Numbered from the stretch's first letter, positions 42,506 through 53,148 are shown. The stretch is DNA of 64,000 bases from Ypsolopha sequella (GCA_934047225.1 OW204001.1:12694201-12758200), one strand, 5' to 3'. Program-made: numbers and translations. Notes: a model not told the origin generated them from the sequence alone.

Positions 42506-43237
42506 TTGCTATATTTTATCTCAATTTACGTACTTAGTTAGAAACTCAAGGTCACTTTATACAGATAATCAGGTATATACGCAAAATTTATAAAAACCTG
42601 TTTCAGTTTTATGACGTCACGGTTTGGTTTTAATAAGATCGTCTATATAATCGTTTATTTATTGACGCAAATAGTTAATATTAAAGGTAGAACATGACAA
42701 CAGCAGAGTGATTTATTGATATCATCTTATCATGGGCGGAATAATCGTCGATGAAAAGTGAACGAGCATTTAACTTGACAGTCAGTTGACACAAAGAACA
42801 ATGAATGAATGAATGACACTTTTTAATGAACACAAAAGAAAGAAAACAGAGTTTTGAAAACATTATCTTGTACAAAGGCGGACTTATCACTTGAAGCGAT
42901 TTTTTCCAGCCAACCTTTGGGTGGTGAAGAATTTATTATCACAAGAACACATCAGAGACCTCTTCGAGGTTGCGTATCGTGCCCGATCGTGCGGCACTTA
43001 TGTTTATCGCTTTAAGGAATTTGGTGTGCGGGAGAGCTAGGATCCAAAAAACAAGGAAAATATTTGCCAAATTTGAATTTATGAAAATTTTCGTTTGGTG
43101 TTCATTCATTTTTCTTGTTAACATTTTCAATTTGCATGTTCAAATTCGTCTAATTTATGGTATAATCAGTACCAATTTTTTATCTATTGTAGTTTTAAAT
43201 AGTTGAAAATTTAAATACATAATAAAAATAAAATAAA

Positions 43238-43275
43238 TTCAAGTTACGTTTCGGGCCCGTCATCAGTTGAAATAA
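43238..43275 (-). ncRNA. Hammerhead-like motif
   Basis: On the minus strand: TTTCAA-CTGATGA-CGGGCCCG-AAACGTAAC-TTGAA. The flanking TTCAA/TTGAA can form stem I, the GC palindrome stem II, and GAAA follows. Stem III lacks the A-U pair expected next to the cleavage site, so it is probably a decayed copy. Confidence 0.4.
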
Positions 43276-43469
43276 TCTGAAAGACATAAGTAATATTTAT
43301 ACATATTATGTGATATTCACACATAATAAAAATTAAAGATATCAGACTTATTTGTCTTAATATTATTATATAGGTATAATAATATATTTCATATATAATA
43401 TATTCCTTTAATTTTTTTTTATGTATGATTATCTAGAAGTCAAAAACACATTGAAATTATATTTTTGAG

Positions 43470-43512
43470 ATAGGTATATTTCGACCTTAATGGTCGGCAT
43501 CAGTAATTTATA
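43470..43512 (-). ncRNA. Hammerhead-like motif, variant core
   Basis: Minus strand: CTGATGC-CGACC-ATTAA-GGTCG-AAATATACC. The hairpin and GAAA are kept, but the core adenine after CTGATG is C. Confidence 0.35.
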
Positions 43513-43544
43513 AAATTAATTAAAAATATATGTAAGAAGTCGTC

Positions 43545-43890
43545 CATTAAGGTGAGGCTCGTAAGGGGGGGAGGGGGTGCGGAAAAAATCACCAAATGTC
43601 ACTAGGTAGGAGGGGGGGTGTAGTGAGATATCGCGTGTATTTATTTTTTCTTTGGACGCGCAATTTTAAGCCGAAAAACGGTGCGTGACCATGACTCGCC
43701 GTTGCTAAGCAATTAAAGATATAATTTAATTTAAAGATAATATTCTGATTTTTTTAATATACTTTGTACCAAAAAATACACGTGATTTTGGGTAGGGGGG
43801 AGGGGTAGTCTAAAACCTCACCACGTATCACCATGGGGGAAGGGTTAAAAAGTTGCTAAAAAACATCACGTGATTAATGGGCGGCCTAAA
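43545..43890. mobile_element. G-rich MITE, family I relative
   Basis: GTCGTCCATTAAGGTGAGG at the left and ATCACGTGATTAATGGGCGGCC at the right are inverted ends related to 37296-37533. Long G-runs (AAGGGGGGGAGGGGGTGCGG near 43562-43582, another at 43609-43619 and GTAGGGGGGAGGGG near 43793) could form G-quadruplexes on the plus strand. Confidence 0.55.
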
Positions 43891-43980
43891 TTACTAGTCT
43901 ACGTGAAAATTTCATTTGACAGACATAACGATGGATGAATAAAAAAATAGAAAAGGGAACCAGCACGAAAGTTTAGGCCT

Positions 43981-44309
43981 TATATGACTTTTTGATCATC
44001 GTCCAAATTCATACTTTATATATTAATTAATTAAATAATAAAAAAAAATGTGAAATTCGTAAAATGAAATTTCGACTTAGTGGTTCACTCGGGACTGGCA
44101 GTAAATTACTATGGGAAGTCGAAATTTTATTCTACGAATTTCACTAAAATTGTTATTGATCCAAGATATTTATTAACTATGTTCTATTAATTGTACATTT
44201 TTAGGTTAAGCTATTTCTGGTGTAAATAAATGATTTTTGATTTGATTTGACTGATCGCTTATCAAGCCTCCAGTATGAATTTGGACGGTAATTAAAAAGT
44301 CACCTTGTA
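43981..44309. mobile_element. MITE family C copy carrying a LINE tail
   Basis: The left TGATCATCGTCCAAATTCAT and right CCTCCAGTATGAATTTGGAC ... CACCTTG ends are family C. Inside, 44168-44250 ends TGTAAATAAATGATTTTTGA then TTTGATTTGA, a LINE-type tandem tail, which makes the copy longer than its relatives. Confidence 0.5.
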
Positions 44310-45167
44310 TACGTACATACATAACATAAATTATAAATAATATCTAAATACCTGTTCCCTTATTTTATTTAAAATATTCTATAAGAAAATCTGTGCAAAC
44401 CTTATAAAGCATTTTTAAAGGGATAGTAAATTCTAGTAAATGTCAAGTCGAAGAACTTGCCGGATGGATAATGACGCGTCAAGTGTCAAGGAATTGATAG
44501 ATTTCTAATGACATTCTCTTAAGAATACTCCGTTACTATAATCAATCTGTCGAAGGTTTCTTGATGTGTGTACACGAGTGATCACTATTATATCAGCAAA
44601 AAATATTTACACAAAAGGTATTCAATACATTTAGAAGTTATTTGTCTTATTGTATTGCAATCTTTATTTACTACTCGTATGTGGCTCACCACATAACATT
44701 ACTCATAACGCAATAAAACATAAGTGATAAATAAAATATTTCCGGTGAAACTAAAAGAAATATTTTCATAAAAACAACTTTATTTTAAAATGCGAAATCT
44801 TCTCAGAGTAGGGCACGTAACGGGTCTTTATTATGTACTTTATTATTTTTGGTAAACCAACACCACAATAACTTTTTATTCGATCCAAGAAATATTTCGC
44901 GTGCCATTCGGATATTTCACTGAAAATGGAAGCTAATTAAAATGTAAAGGGCAATTTATCGGTATTAATTATGATAATTATCGTTGAACGACATTTTTTC
45001 GAATGTAGATCGATTTGTTTTAATGTCACGTTCTGTTCCACATTTTTAATTTAAATTGGTAAAATAAATAAATAAAAATAAAGCAATGAATTGTATGACA
45101 GTTTTAAGAATAAAATTATTATGTTTTATGACTGAGTCGTGTTTTTCAAATATACAATTAGTTCTTA

Positions 45168-45487
45168 AATCCCCGAGGGTGTGTCAGATGTTTTCCGAGT
45201 GTGGACTGTGAAATGCAAGTCACAATCCACACTCGGTACACGCGCCTTTCACCGACGATAATTACGTTACGTTCCAACGTGATTTGGTGGTGAGTCCTAT
45301 CGCCGAACTTCGGACACAAATACACGCTGTTTAGGGAATGCAGGTTTCCTTACGATGTTTTCCATCACCGTCCAGAAATACTATGCACACAATTCCGAAA
45401 AACACATTGGTGCATGCCCGACCAGGGATCGAACCTGAATCTCAAGATTGAGAGGCCGGCGTTCTGCCGCCTGAGCTATCGCCGCTG
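45168..45487 (-). mobile_element. SINE with intact tRNA-like head, family S1
   Basis: On the minus strand the element opens GCGGCGATAGCTCAGGCGGC, which fits the polymerase III A box (TAGCTCAGGCGG). It then has GGTTCGATCCC, a perfect B box, followed by GGTCGGGCATGCACCAATGTG and a non-tRNA body. The head does not close as a true tRNA, and no anticodon is clear. Body-only relatives lie at 13912-14155 and 53025-53148. It is the only copy here with an apparently usable internal promoter. Confidence 0.7.
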
Positions 45488-45755
45488 TCTCAATAATAAT
45501 AAACTATATATCAACGTGTGTTTCGTGGAAACGTAGTAATAATAAGAATACATGGTCAATATGGTCAAACCATATTGAATTCCAGTTCGTCTCCAAATAA
45601 GAGCGAGTTCCGGCAATTTGTGTTGACATAAATTAAAAATAATATGATATAAGAATTGTAAAAGCTATAGGGTTCCGTAATATACAATTTGAATAAAGAG
45701 GCAGACGTATGTTTTGATAAGGCACCAGTTTTATTCATAAGAATTAACATTATTA

Positions 45756-45905
45756 TTGCGTCGATTTGGTGTAACATGCTTTGACTTATTTGACAGGACT
45801 AAACTCAATAAAAGCCTTCTGTTTTTTCTCTTTATCGAAAAGACAAAGACAAGACGCTTAAAATAATGTTCGTCCTGTCAAATTAGTTAAGTCCATAAAT
45901 CGAAA
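45756..45905. mobile_element. Palindromic MITE, family D
   Basis: TCGATTTGGTGTAACATGCT ... TTGACAGGACTAAACTC pairs with GTCCTGTCAAATTAGTTAAG ... AAATCGA. A single complete unit; relatives at 21318-21465 and 57772-58080. Confidence 0.6.
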
Positions 45906-45999
45906 TTTTACCTCTAAATTATATAAAGAACCAATTCCAACAAAAAACAATGTAGCAAAAATATTAATGTCCACCCCTCATTATTCAATTCAATCTTAA

Positions 46000-46140
46000 G
46001 TTTAAAGTCGCTCGATACAAAGTGCACAACCTAACTTTGTTTTTCTGGTTAGGAAGTTTAATGTGGAAAATATATAGGTCTGTGGGAATTCACGCCATAA
46101 TTCAGTATAAGTTAGGTTTATAAATTAACAGTAATTTTGT
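46000..46140. repeat. Half-copy of the 22.1-kb foldback element
   Basis: CAAAGTGCACAACCTAACTT then TTGTTTTTCTGGTTAGGAAG and CGCCATAATTCAGTATAAGT follow the order of an arm of the element at 22133-23028. The second arm is missing, apart from a possible TTATAAAGTCGAGCGACTTC string near 47092. Confidence 0.4.
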
Positions 46141-46641
46141 ATATTTAATTTTATTTAATGTTTAATTTTTTTTATTATTACCTTTAAAACAATCATAATT
46201 ATCAACAAAAATAAAGTAGCAAATTTGTTTATCTAGTTAGCATCCTTGTAATGTCCACCACAATATGTGATGATGGTATAAAATATTAATTAATATTTTA
46301 CTATAATAAAATACCAATATGCAATTGAAATTCTCGGTTTAGGATAAGGATTCTAATTCAAACGTTGTTCACTTTAAAAGTTTTAAAGTATTTAAAATTT
46401 CTGACAAGGACCCTTAAAAACTTGATTGAAGTAAAAAATCGGAGTTGACTTATGCTTTATTGAATTTTGTAATTATGTGAACAAAATACGTTTTTATTAA
46501 GGAATCCATCGCGGTATCGATAATTATTGATATTATTCTCGGTTAATGAGGAAATAATTGTAGTGATCTTTGTGAAAGCACTTATTGGCATGTATACTTA
46601 TCGGGTAGTAATTTCGACTTTATTTCTCACGTGACTTGTTG

Positions 46642-47069
46642 TTAAGAGGCTATGCAAATTTTATTTTTGTCACTGTCACTCTAACTAAGCGAAAAATCGC
46701 GCAGTGCCAGAGGGGTGGATTCAGGGCAAAAGGTAAAAAAGTTGGTTTTATATTTTTATTAAAAAAACTAAAATAGCTAGCAAAATTTCAAATATCAAAT
46801 CTCTAGATATTGTTGAAACACATCTAATAAAATATATTTGAGTTTTGTATATGGTTCCTATTCGTCAAACGAGGAGAAAAAGTGTGTTTGAAGACCTCAT
46901 TTCAACAATTATTTCTATTGAGGAAAATTTATCCAAACATGTTTTAAAATTTCAAAACCCTAGATTATATAGTCAAAATGCATATACCAGAAATTTATAA
47001 AAAAATTCCGTGTATTTCATGAAATACACAGAAAAGAAACACCCGTATTTTTTTCGCATATCGCCTTAA
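46642..47069 (-). mobile_element. TTAA-flanked MITE, family A, copy 4
   Basis: TTAAGAGGCTATGCAAATTT to TTCGCATATCGCCTTAA, the reverse of copy 1, with both TTAA borders intact and the interior conserved (AACATGTTTTAAAATTTCAA; ATTTCATGAAATACACAGAA). Confidence 0.7.
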
Positions 47070-47202
47070 GCGACTTCTGATTTTGTTTAGCTTTATAAAG
47101 TCGAGCGACTTCATATGCGGAATTAGTCATGATAAAGGTATTTTTTCTCTTTTTTTTGACCTTGAAATTTCGCACTGCGTTCGATTATTGCGACATGATG
47201 GT

Positions 47203-47545
47203 GGTTCAGCCTGGTTCGTCTACTGCCGGACATAGGCCTTCCCAAGATTTCGCCCCTCTTTGCTGTCCTCCTGGAAGAAATGCCCATTCAACTCACACAC
47301 GCTGGGCAGGTGGGTTGGTGTCCGTGGTGCCGATACCCTCGCACCAGTGACGCCGCTGCCCGTCACCAGTCTATTTAATATATAAGATCCGGCAATTCGG
47401 TCTCAAGCGTGGTGAGCCACCTGTTTGTGCCTGTTTGAGAGCTGATCTCTGGTATACTTTCCCCCGGAAAAACTTCAGGGGGGTTTGCGAGTGGTACCTA
47501 AGATGGTGGTACCTCCAAAGTCGAGCCCAGCAGTATTTACCACCT
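47203..47545 (-). mobile_element. RTE-like LINE or SINE 3' segment
   Basis: Minus-strand relative of 16500-16863: ACTGGTGACGGGCAGCGGCG, the CCAGGAGG-type block, then GGCCTATGTCCGGCAGTAGA. On the upstream side the TGGAGGTACCACCATCTTAG string is also kept, so more of the head is preserved than at 23.2 kb. Confidence 0.6.
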
Positions 47546-47821
47546 GCAAGGTTGATAAATAGATGTGGGTTATTAGTATAAGTAGTTTTACATGTACGTA
47601 TATTATGTATTATGAAATAACGTTAGAAAGAAAACATAAGTCATAATACCAATGTCTAATAGTTATTCAGGAAAAAAACAGTGCTAAATCTTTAAATAAA
47701 AATCTTTTTCAATAGTGTCTGGAAAAGATAGGTCACTTTAGCACAGACTAAGGAGGACAGATCATTTGAAAGTTTATATGATGATTTCAATCATTTGAGA
47801 ATTAATAATTTATTTATTTAA

Positions 47822-48010
47822 TGTAACCATTGGAATGGAGACCACATACAGCAAAGCGCAGCGTAGGCCGCCCTCGTGCCCACTGAACTGACCATCTGAA
47901 GGACGTTGCGGGTGGCGGCTGGATGAGGATGACTGAGGACCGCCAAGAGTGGCGTAATATTGGGGAGGCCTATGTCCAGCAGTGGAAGAATACGCGCTGA
48001 TAGATGGATG
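47822..48010 (+). mobile_element. RTE-like LINE 3' end
   Basis: Plus strand: GGACGTTGCGGGTGGCGGCT, then GACCGCCAAGAGTGGCG, AGGCCTATGTCCAGCAGTGG and GATAGATGGATGA. This is the classical RTE ending with the last codons of the reverse transcriptase and a short tandem tail. Same family as 2388-2486 but in opposite orientation. Confidence 0.65.
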
Positions 48011-48345
48011 ATTCAATATAATCAAGCGTAATGCTCAAACAATACTAATCATAATGCAAAAAAGATACTGATATAATCAATCATATCGTTATAATGTTGG
48101 CACTGTAGCAAATACCTAGACTGGCTGACTTGTGTCGGCAGCTAGACAGAAAACTTAATTAATTCTAACACAAATATTTACATGAACTGGAAATGTAAAA
48201 AAATTATATTGTATTATGTTTTTATATGTTTTTCATTCATCAGGTTCATTTTAAAGCTTTGATATTTTGATGATGCTCATCTTTTTTGCCTTTATTTGAT
48301 GCAGATAAGTACAACACTTAAAGTTTCGTGTGAAACCATAGACCA

Positions 48346-48507
48346 GTGGGTCTACCGCGTAATTCTCATTTTCATCAACATCAACTTGAGATTGAAATTT
48401 GCCGTGCGTGCGACGACGCCCGCCTAACATGTCATCTCTTGCACGCGTTGAATTTCGCATGCATTTGCTTGAAGTTGATACAAATGAGAATTACGCGGTA
48501 GAGCCCC
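48346..48507 (+). mobile_element. Palindromic-ended MITE, family J, copy 1
   Basis: Ends GTGGGTCTACCGCGTAATTC and GAATTACGCGGTAGAGCCC. The 162-bp interior with CGTGCGTGCGACGACGCCCG is nearly the same as at 57092-57255, in the same orientation, so the two copies diverged recently. Confidence 0.75.
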
Positions 48508-48559
48508 AGTTTTTTAATATTTTTGACATTCATCTTTTTTCGCGTAGAGTCTTTACATG

Positions 48560-48840
48560 TTGTTTGTTCCCAGGGGATGGGCAGTTCCCTAGAAACATAG
48601 CCACCATACTCACAAGCGGACAATCTCTGGTACTATTAAACCGATTGAAAAAATTCTTTCACTGTTGTAATGGTTAAACTCTTCACTTGAATATAGGCTA
48701 TAGTTTATTTCCCGAGAAACATAGTCATTAATAACTACTGAACCTATTTGGAAAATTCTTTCACTATTGTAATGATTAGACTCTGCACTTGGACATAGGC
48801 TATAGTTTGTTCCCTGTGGATGGACAGTAAAATTTATATC
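48560..48840 (+). repeat. Duplicated segment within a Helitron- or LINE-like repeat
   Basis: Two successive units read AAAATTCTTTCACT(G/A)TTGTAATG ... CACTTG(A/G)A(T/C)ATAGGCTATAGTTT. The phrase resembles the ATAGGCTATATTTTAT string of widespread moth repeats. Class uncertain. Confidence 0.45.
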
Positions 48841-48884
48841 AAAATAAACATTGTAAAAAATGTGATATAAAACGACTGTCATAT

Positions 48885-49030
48885 TGAAAACCTATTCCCC
48901 TAATTCCAAAACAATAACTAAAAAAACACCTTCAAAAAACGCGAGTTTTTTGAGTGGCCGTTTCTACTGAGCAGGATAGACAAGTGTAAAATGAAAGCGT
49001 TAGAGCAGTCAAGACTGATTTCTCTGAATA
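48885..49030 (-). repeat. Dispersed repeat, partner at 55490
   Basis: AGAGAAATCAGTCTTGACTG, CTATCCTGCTCAGTAGAAAC and GTGTTTTTTTAGTTATTGTT on the minus strand match AGAGAAATCAGTCCTACTCC, CTATCCTGCTCAGTGGAAGC and GTGTTTTTATTTATTCTTTT at 55490-55605. The pair is in opposite orientation. No coding sequence. Confidence 0.55.
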
Positions 49031-49146
49031 CCCTGCCCGTAACTCTCGAACGACCCGCTTGATTTTAATAGTTTTTGTTTTAAATTTTAAATAAAAATTA
49101 CACAATATAACTTTAAATATATACAATAAATAAAACAAAATTTAAA

Positions 49147-49190
49147 ACTTGAAATATATTTCGGCCCTTAGTGGGCCGTCATCAGTCAAG
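49147..49190 (-). ncRNA. Hammerhead-like motif, left arm
   Basis: The minus strand carries CTTGA-CTGATGA-C-GGCCC-ACTAA-GGGCC-GAAA-TATATT-TCAAG. It is the mirror of 49303-49345 and described there. Confidence 0.5.
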
Positions 49191-49302
49191 TATTAAAAAA
49201 TTTACAAATATACCATAGTAACAAAAAAAAAATTTTTTTTTAATTTATTATTTAGTATTTTTTGTTTTTTATTACTATGGTATATTTGTAAATTTTTTAA
49301 TA

Positions 49303-49345
49303 CTTGACTGATGACGGCCCACTAAGGGCCGAAATATATTTCAAG
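49303..49345 (+). ncRNA. Hammerhead-like motif, right arm
   Basis: CTTGA and TCAAG can form stem I; CTGATGA is the conserved core; GGCCC/GGGCC forms stem II with an ACTAA loop; GAAA follows. The next bases TATATT allow a two-pair stem III (A-U, U-A) and an AUU cleavage triplet, the tiny stem III reported for Penelope-type hammerheads. One extra C lies between core and stem II, which may weaken activity. Confidence 0.5.
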
Positions 49346-49764
49346 TTTTAAATGTTCTTTTATTTATTGTATATACTTATTTAAAGTTATATTGTGTAAT
49401 TCTAAATAAAAAGCTAATTGAGGCATATTATATATTTATTAAAATTTTAAATAAGGTATAGCTTAGATGTTTTTATTGATGATGGAACTTTTTCCTGTCT
49501 ATTATTTGAAAATTTGATGATTTGAAAAGTATAATTTCCTCCTATTTTGCGCTATCCGGAGATGCAGTGATCGTCATAACAGCCACTTAGCAATGTGCGC
49601 TATAAACGTTAATTCAATATAGCTTCTGTCGCTATTTATACCGACACAAGTCGAATCAAGGTCATTAAGGGATACAACCTCCTTAAGTACATATCAAAAA
49701 AAAAAATAGTAGACCTGGCCCAAGTTGCTTGGTGTAATTGGGCCTTCATCACAAGGAATACTTT

Positions 49765-49805
49765 GCATTTAATTTAATTTAATTGAATTTATTTATAAAC
49801 AAAAA
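49765..49805 (-). mobile_element. LINE tail
   Basis: TTTAATTTAATTTAATTGAA then TTTATTTATAAAC is the minus-strand image of an AAATTAAATTAAATT-type tandem tail with an AATAAA-like signal. The frame reaching 50072 upstream of it is rich in Leu, Phe and Thr-His repeats and is not a gene. Confidence 0.4.
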
Positions 49806-50036
49806 TCCACAGCATTACAAAAAAGTTTGACATAAAAAATATTGTTTGCAGATACTGCCAATTACGGATTTAACTATGCATGTATTACTAATAACTAGGA
49901 ACTGGATAATTTTAAATTTTAAGTACAATAATGACAAAATCGCAAGACTCAGTAAAACAATGAAGAAAAGGTGTGTGTTGAATATGAATAAGCGTGACAG
50001 GTTTTTACGTGTTAGGTGGAGATAAGTGAGGGTGTG

Positions 50037-50061
50037 TGAGGGTGAATGTGTGTGTGTGTGT
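50037..50061. repeat. (TG)n-rich simple repeat
   Basis: GTGAGGGTGAATG leads into TGTGTGTGTGTGTGTG. It is a short dinucleotide tract. Confidence 0.8.
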
Positions 50062-50732
50062 GATAAAACCACTTGATAAAACCTTAACTAAAAAACATTA
50101 CATTATAATGCATTGAAGAATTTTTAGTTTTGAAAGCCTACAAAATTATGCACAATGTCAACTTTGCTTATTAACCACATCGTGTCTGTAACCTCATCTC
50201 AGATAGATTTACAGTAAGACCTTATCAACTTCAACTTTGATGTATTCAGATCTTGATTTGTGCTACTGCTGACAGTCTTGACATGCTGGCGCTACTGATG
50301 GAAATAGCAATATATCATATTTTTAGTCTTATTGCTACTGTGATAAAGACTAAATTACAGTAAAAATAAACTGCGATACCATTTTCGTTATGTATTTGCA
50401 AGTAAGATTTTCTTGTACACTTGGACGAAAGAAGCTATAATCTGATTATGAGTAAACCATCCGGTCAATCCAGTCCAGGCTAGACATGACTCTTGATAGT
50501 CCATTGACAGTCTTGGATTATCGAATTACACAATGGAAGCGCAATCTCCAGGTTAATACACAATGTCGTTCAGCCATATTTAACAGAAGATGACGTTATT
50601 TTACCGACTGCGTTTGTTTACCATCTAACTTTCTATGTGCTCAAGTCTCTAATTATTTATCTAAAAATCTGGGTTTCAAATCCTTTTGGGGCACATTTGT
50701 GTTTGGTCTATTAACTTCTGAAAACACAGTTC

Positions 50733-51170
50733 ACTTAGATTAAATTACGTTAAGGTGTGTGGATTCTAAAACCATTTCGAGATTTTAATTTAATTTGCCG
50801 TATTTTAGAACTTGTGGTCTAAAAAACCGCATGATGAGGAATATTTTTAATAAAAAGCTGCAAATTCAATTTGCCTCCGTGTGACGTCACTTAAGAAAAG
50901 GCTGCTTAGAAATATTTCCTTTGCTATCAAGATAAATTTATAATAATTTGCTTCGGACTGATTTGACAGATGGATGACATATGAGAAAACAGACAGAGAC
51001 AGACCACTTTTTTACAAACAAGGCAAAGGTCCACAGTCAGTTTCATACTTAAAATGCCCCAAGTGACGTCATATCTAAAAATTCTTTAAAAATCATAAAA
51101 ACATAATGTTCAAATTATATACCATAATAATGAAAATTGTAATCGAAAATGGCGTATATTCTCTGAAAAA
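50733..51170 (+). repeat. 450-bp dispersed repeat with CRE palindromes, copy 2
   Basis: Parallel to 27018-27470 for its whole length, with about one change in six or seven bases by eye. It keeps both TGACGTCA sites (near 50882 and 51063). It lies within the PKG intron, whereas copy 1 lies upstream of the promoter. Confidence 0.7.
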
Positions 51171-51179
51171 TATATTAAA

Positions 51180-52010
51180 ATTAATTGTTTAGGAATTAAA
51201 CTATGGGAACTAGTCGTTGATCTAGGCTTCTATTGCGAGATAGTCGTCAGCAAGAAGGATATGGCTGCTTTTCGTGGAAGATTAGAATCAATAGGGTATA
51301 AAAAAAATACTTCAAATAATTAATAATAATCACACACAAATTTGACAAAAAAAATGTGGTAAAAAAGGTCATTTACGCTGAGTTTCAGCTGCAGATTCCG
51401 ATGGTAATAAAAATCACAAAACCCGGCTTTCTTGCTATGGCGCAATTATCTCATACTTGAAAACCGTGAGGTAATGTCAATATGACATCCAGTGCGAGTA
51501 CTTCATTATAATAATAGAGAAAGAACTTAGTCGACGATGCGGCTGCGCCAAAGCCTGTTTGCGCTGCATCTAGCTTATAACTATAATTTTTCAGCTCAAA
51601 TTACTGGATGTGTTTACTTGACGATATAATTTGACCGCTTATTTTCTAATTTTCGATTGCTTTTTAACATTTGAAGCTTTCTATAGTAATTATTTCATTA
51701 TGTGCGAGACCCATTTCGTGTCCATTTGATAAATCGTTCAAGTTGAGTTAGTTTAGTCTGACAGCGTAATAACGTTTGACGTTTAGCCCAACACCTCGGT
51801 ATTTCAAGTACATAGAGGTGTTAATTTGATTAGAGAAAGCAAGGCCTTAAGTTTCAAATTAATCAGTAGTGTTTAGACTTACGACTTATCTGTATTATTT
51901 TATTTATTATATGCATAGTTTGATAGTGATAATAATACGAACAACTTTGCTACGGGGGTTGTGCAGTGGCGCATACCGTGCAAAAATTACGCACGAGAAT
52001 AGCGGTCAAT
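51180..52010. other. Intron stretch without recognised features
   Basis: AT-rich with no coding frames of note and no match to the families above. A short GC-richer part at 51530-51570 (GTCGACGATGCGGCTGCGCC) stands alone. Confidence 0.3.
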
Positions 52011-52012
52011 AA

Positions 52013-52173
52013 AACCGATTCTGAAGGCTTTAATTTTAGTTTTCAGTGCTGTCGAGACTTAAATTTTTCCAAAGTAATTTACCTTGTGTTCTTAACACTT
52101 ATGGACTATTTTGCAACGATGAACATTTAGATTTGACAGGACTTAAACTAAAATTAAAGCCTTCAGAATCGAC
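52013..52173. mobile_element. Palindromic MITE, family F, copy 2
   Basis: ACCGATTCTGAAGGCTTTAA and TTAAAGCCTTCAGAATCG are 18-bp perfect inverted ends, longer and cleaner than at 21513-21674. Interior arms TTTTAGTTT/AAACTAAAA extend the palindrome. Confidence 0.7.
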
Positions 52174-52244
52174 TACATTATATTACTAAATATTAAATTA
52201 AAATTCAGAATTGGCATCGTTGCATGAAATAATCATCAATACAT

Positions 52245-52893
52245 ACAATAAAATAGTAGAACCCGTGTGTCTGTACATTGAACAAAAGTAATAAAAATTG
52301 AAAGGGGGTCTCTAAAAAGAGTAATACTAACACACATCAACGATTTTTAGAATTATTTTCTGTCTGTATGTCTGTCTGTTTGTTTGTTCGGAACGGACTT
52401 TAGTGTAGTTTTCACAGGTGAACAGAACATAATTTGGATTAGAATATATAAAAAAATTTAATACAAAATAATACCTTCTTTGATGAAACGTGCTACTATC
52501 ATAACTGAAAATTCAAAAGCTATGTATATTCAATTCTATTAATAAACGTTATTAATTGACTAACTTGTCTTTAAATTTAGTTTATTAGTAGTTCATATTG
52601 TAAAAAAAAGAGCTGTGTCTGTTTGTACATTGATGATATCCCAAAAAAATTAGCGATGTAGGAATACTAATACAAAAATGTGTCGGTATTTCATGCATCA
52701 CGCAAAAACTACTAAACGGGTTTTGATGCGGTTACCACTGTACGATCTTCAGCAGTGAGAGAAGGGAGACCACTGTTCGATAACTTATTATCCAACTTGA
52801 AAACTGGGATACTCTTTATTGCGGGATTCCCAAGGGATTACATTGTGGCCGCATTATCTACCACGCGGACGAAGTCGCGGGCAACAGCTAGTT
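52245..52893 (+). mobile_element. Helitron-like 3' portion ending CTAGT
   Basis: The segment ends CACGCGGACGAAGTCGCGG then GCAACAGCTAGT, followed by T. This string is common in moth genomes. A short CGCG ... CGCG hairpin just before CTAGT and insertion next to T are Helitron-like features. The interior has TGTCTGTCTGTTTGTTTG and CTACTAAACGGGTTTTGATG, also typical. No Rep/helicase frame is present, so it is non-autonomous. The left end is uncertain. Confidence 0.5.
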
Positions 52894-53024
52894 AATAAAT
52901 ACATAAATAATAAATTAGAAAGTCAAGCGGAAAATGTGCATTCAAGTACCCGTATGCGTAAGTACGTACTTTATTTAGTTATGTGACTTAAATTCTGTAA
53001 AACTGTGAAATTATTATAAATATA

Positions 53025-53148
53025 ACGTCACGACATGAATCTCCGAGGGGTTGTCAGAGGTGTTTCAAGCGTGAACTGTGAAATGCAATTCACAGTCCAC
53101 ACTCGGTACACCCGCGTTTCACTGACGATTATTACAGTAGTACTGTAC
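53025..53148 (-). mobile_element. SINE body fragment, family S1
   Basis: CGTCACGACATGAATCTCCG through GTGAACTGTGAAATGCAATT to CGCGTTTCACTGACGATTAT matches 13912 onward. It is broken before the tRNA-like head. Confidence 0.55.

Larger units (their letters stand above)
49101..49400. mobile_element. Penelope-like inverted terminal repeats
   Basis: The arm from about 49101 (CACAATATAACTTTAAATAT) to 49210 is repeated inverted at 49270-49400 with very few differences, around an AT-rich spacer of about 60 bases. Each arm contains one hammerhead-like motif. Penelope-like elements are known to leave terminal repeats in inverted arrangement, so this looks like two such repeats with no coding body between. 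Confidence 0.6.

Noticed and set aside
45416..45487. Possible tRNA gene (perfect B box on the minus strand)
   Set aside because: The acceptor and anticodon stems do not close, and the sequence continues into a SINE body; the heads at 18899 and 58970 fail likewise.
47129..47350. 73-codon frame and similar frames at 23215 and 47810
   Set aside because: They read through RTE-like repeat ends and are not host genes.
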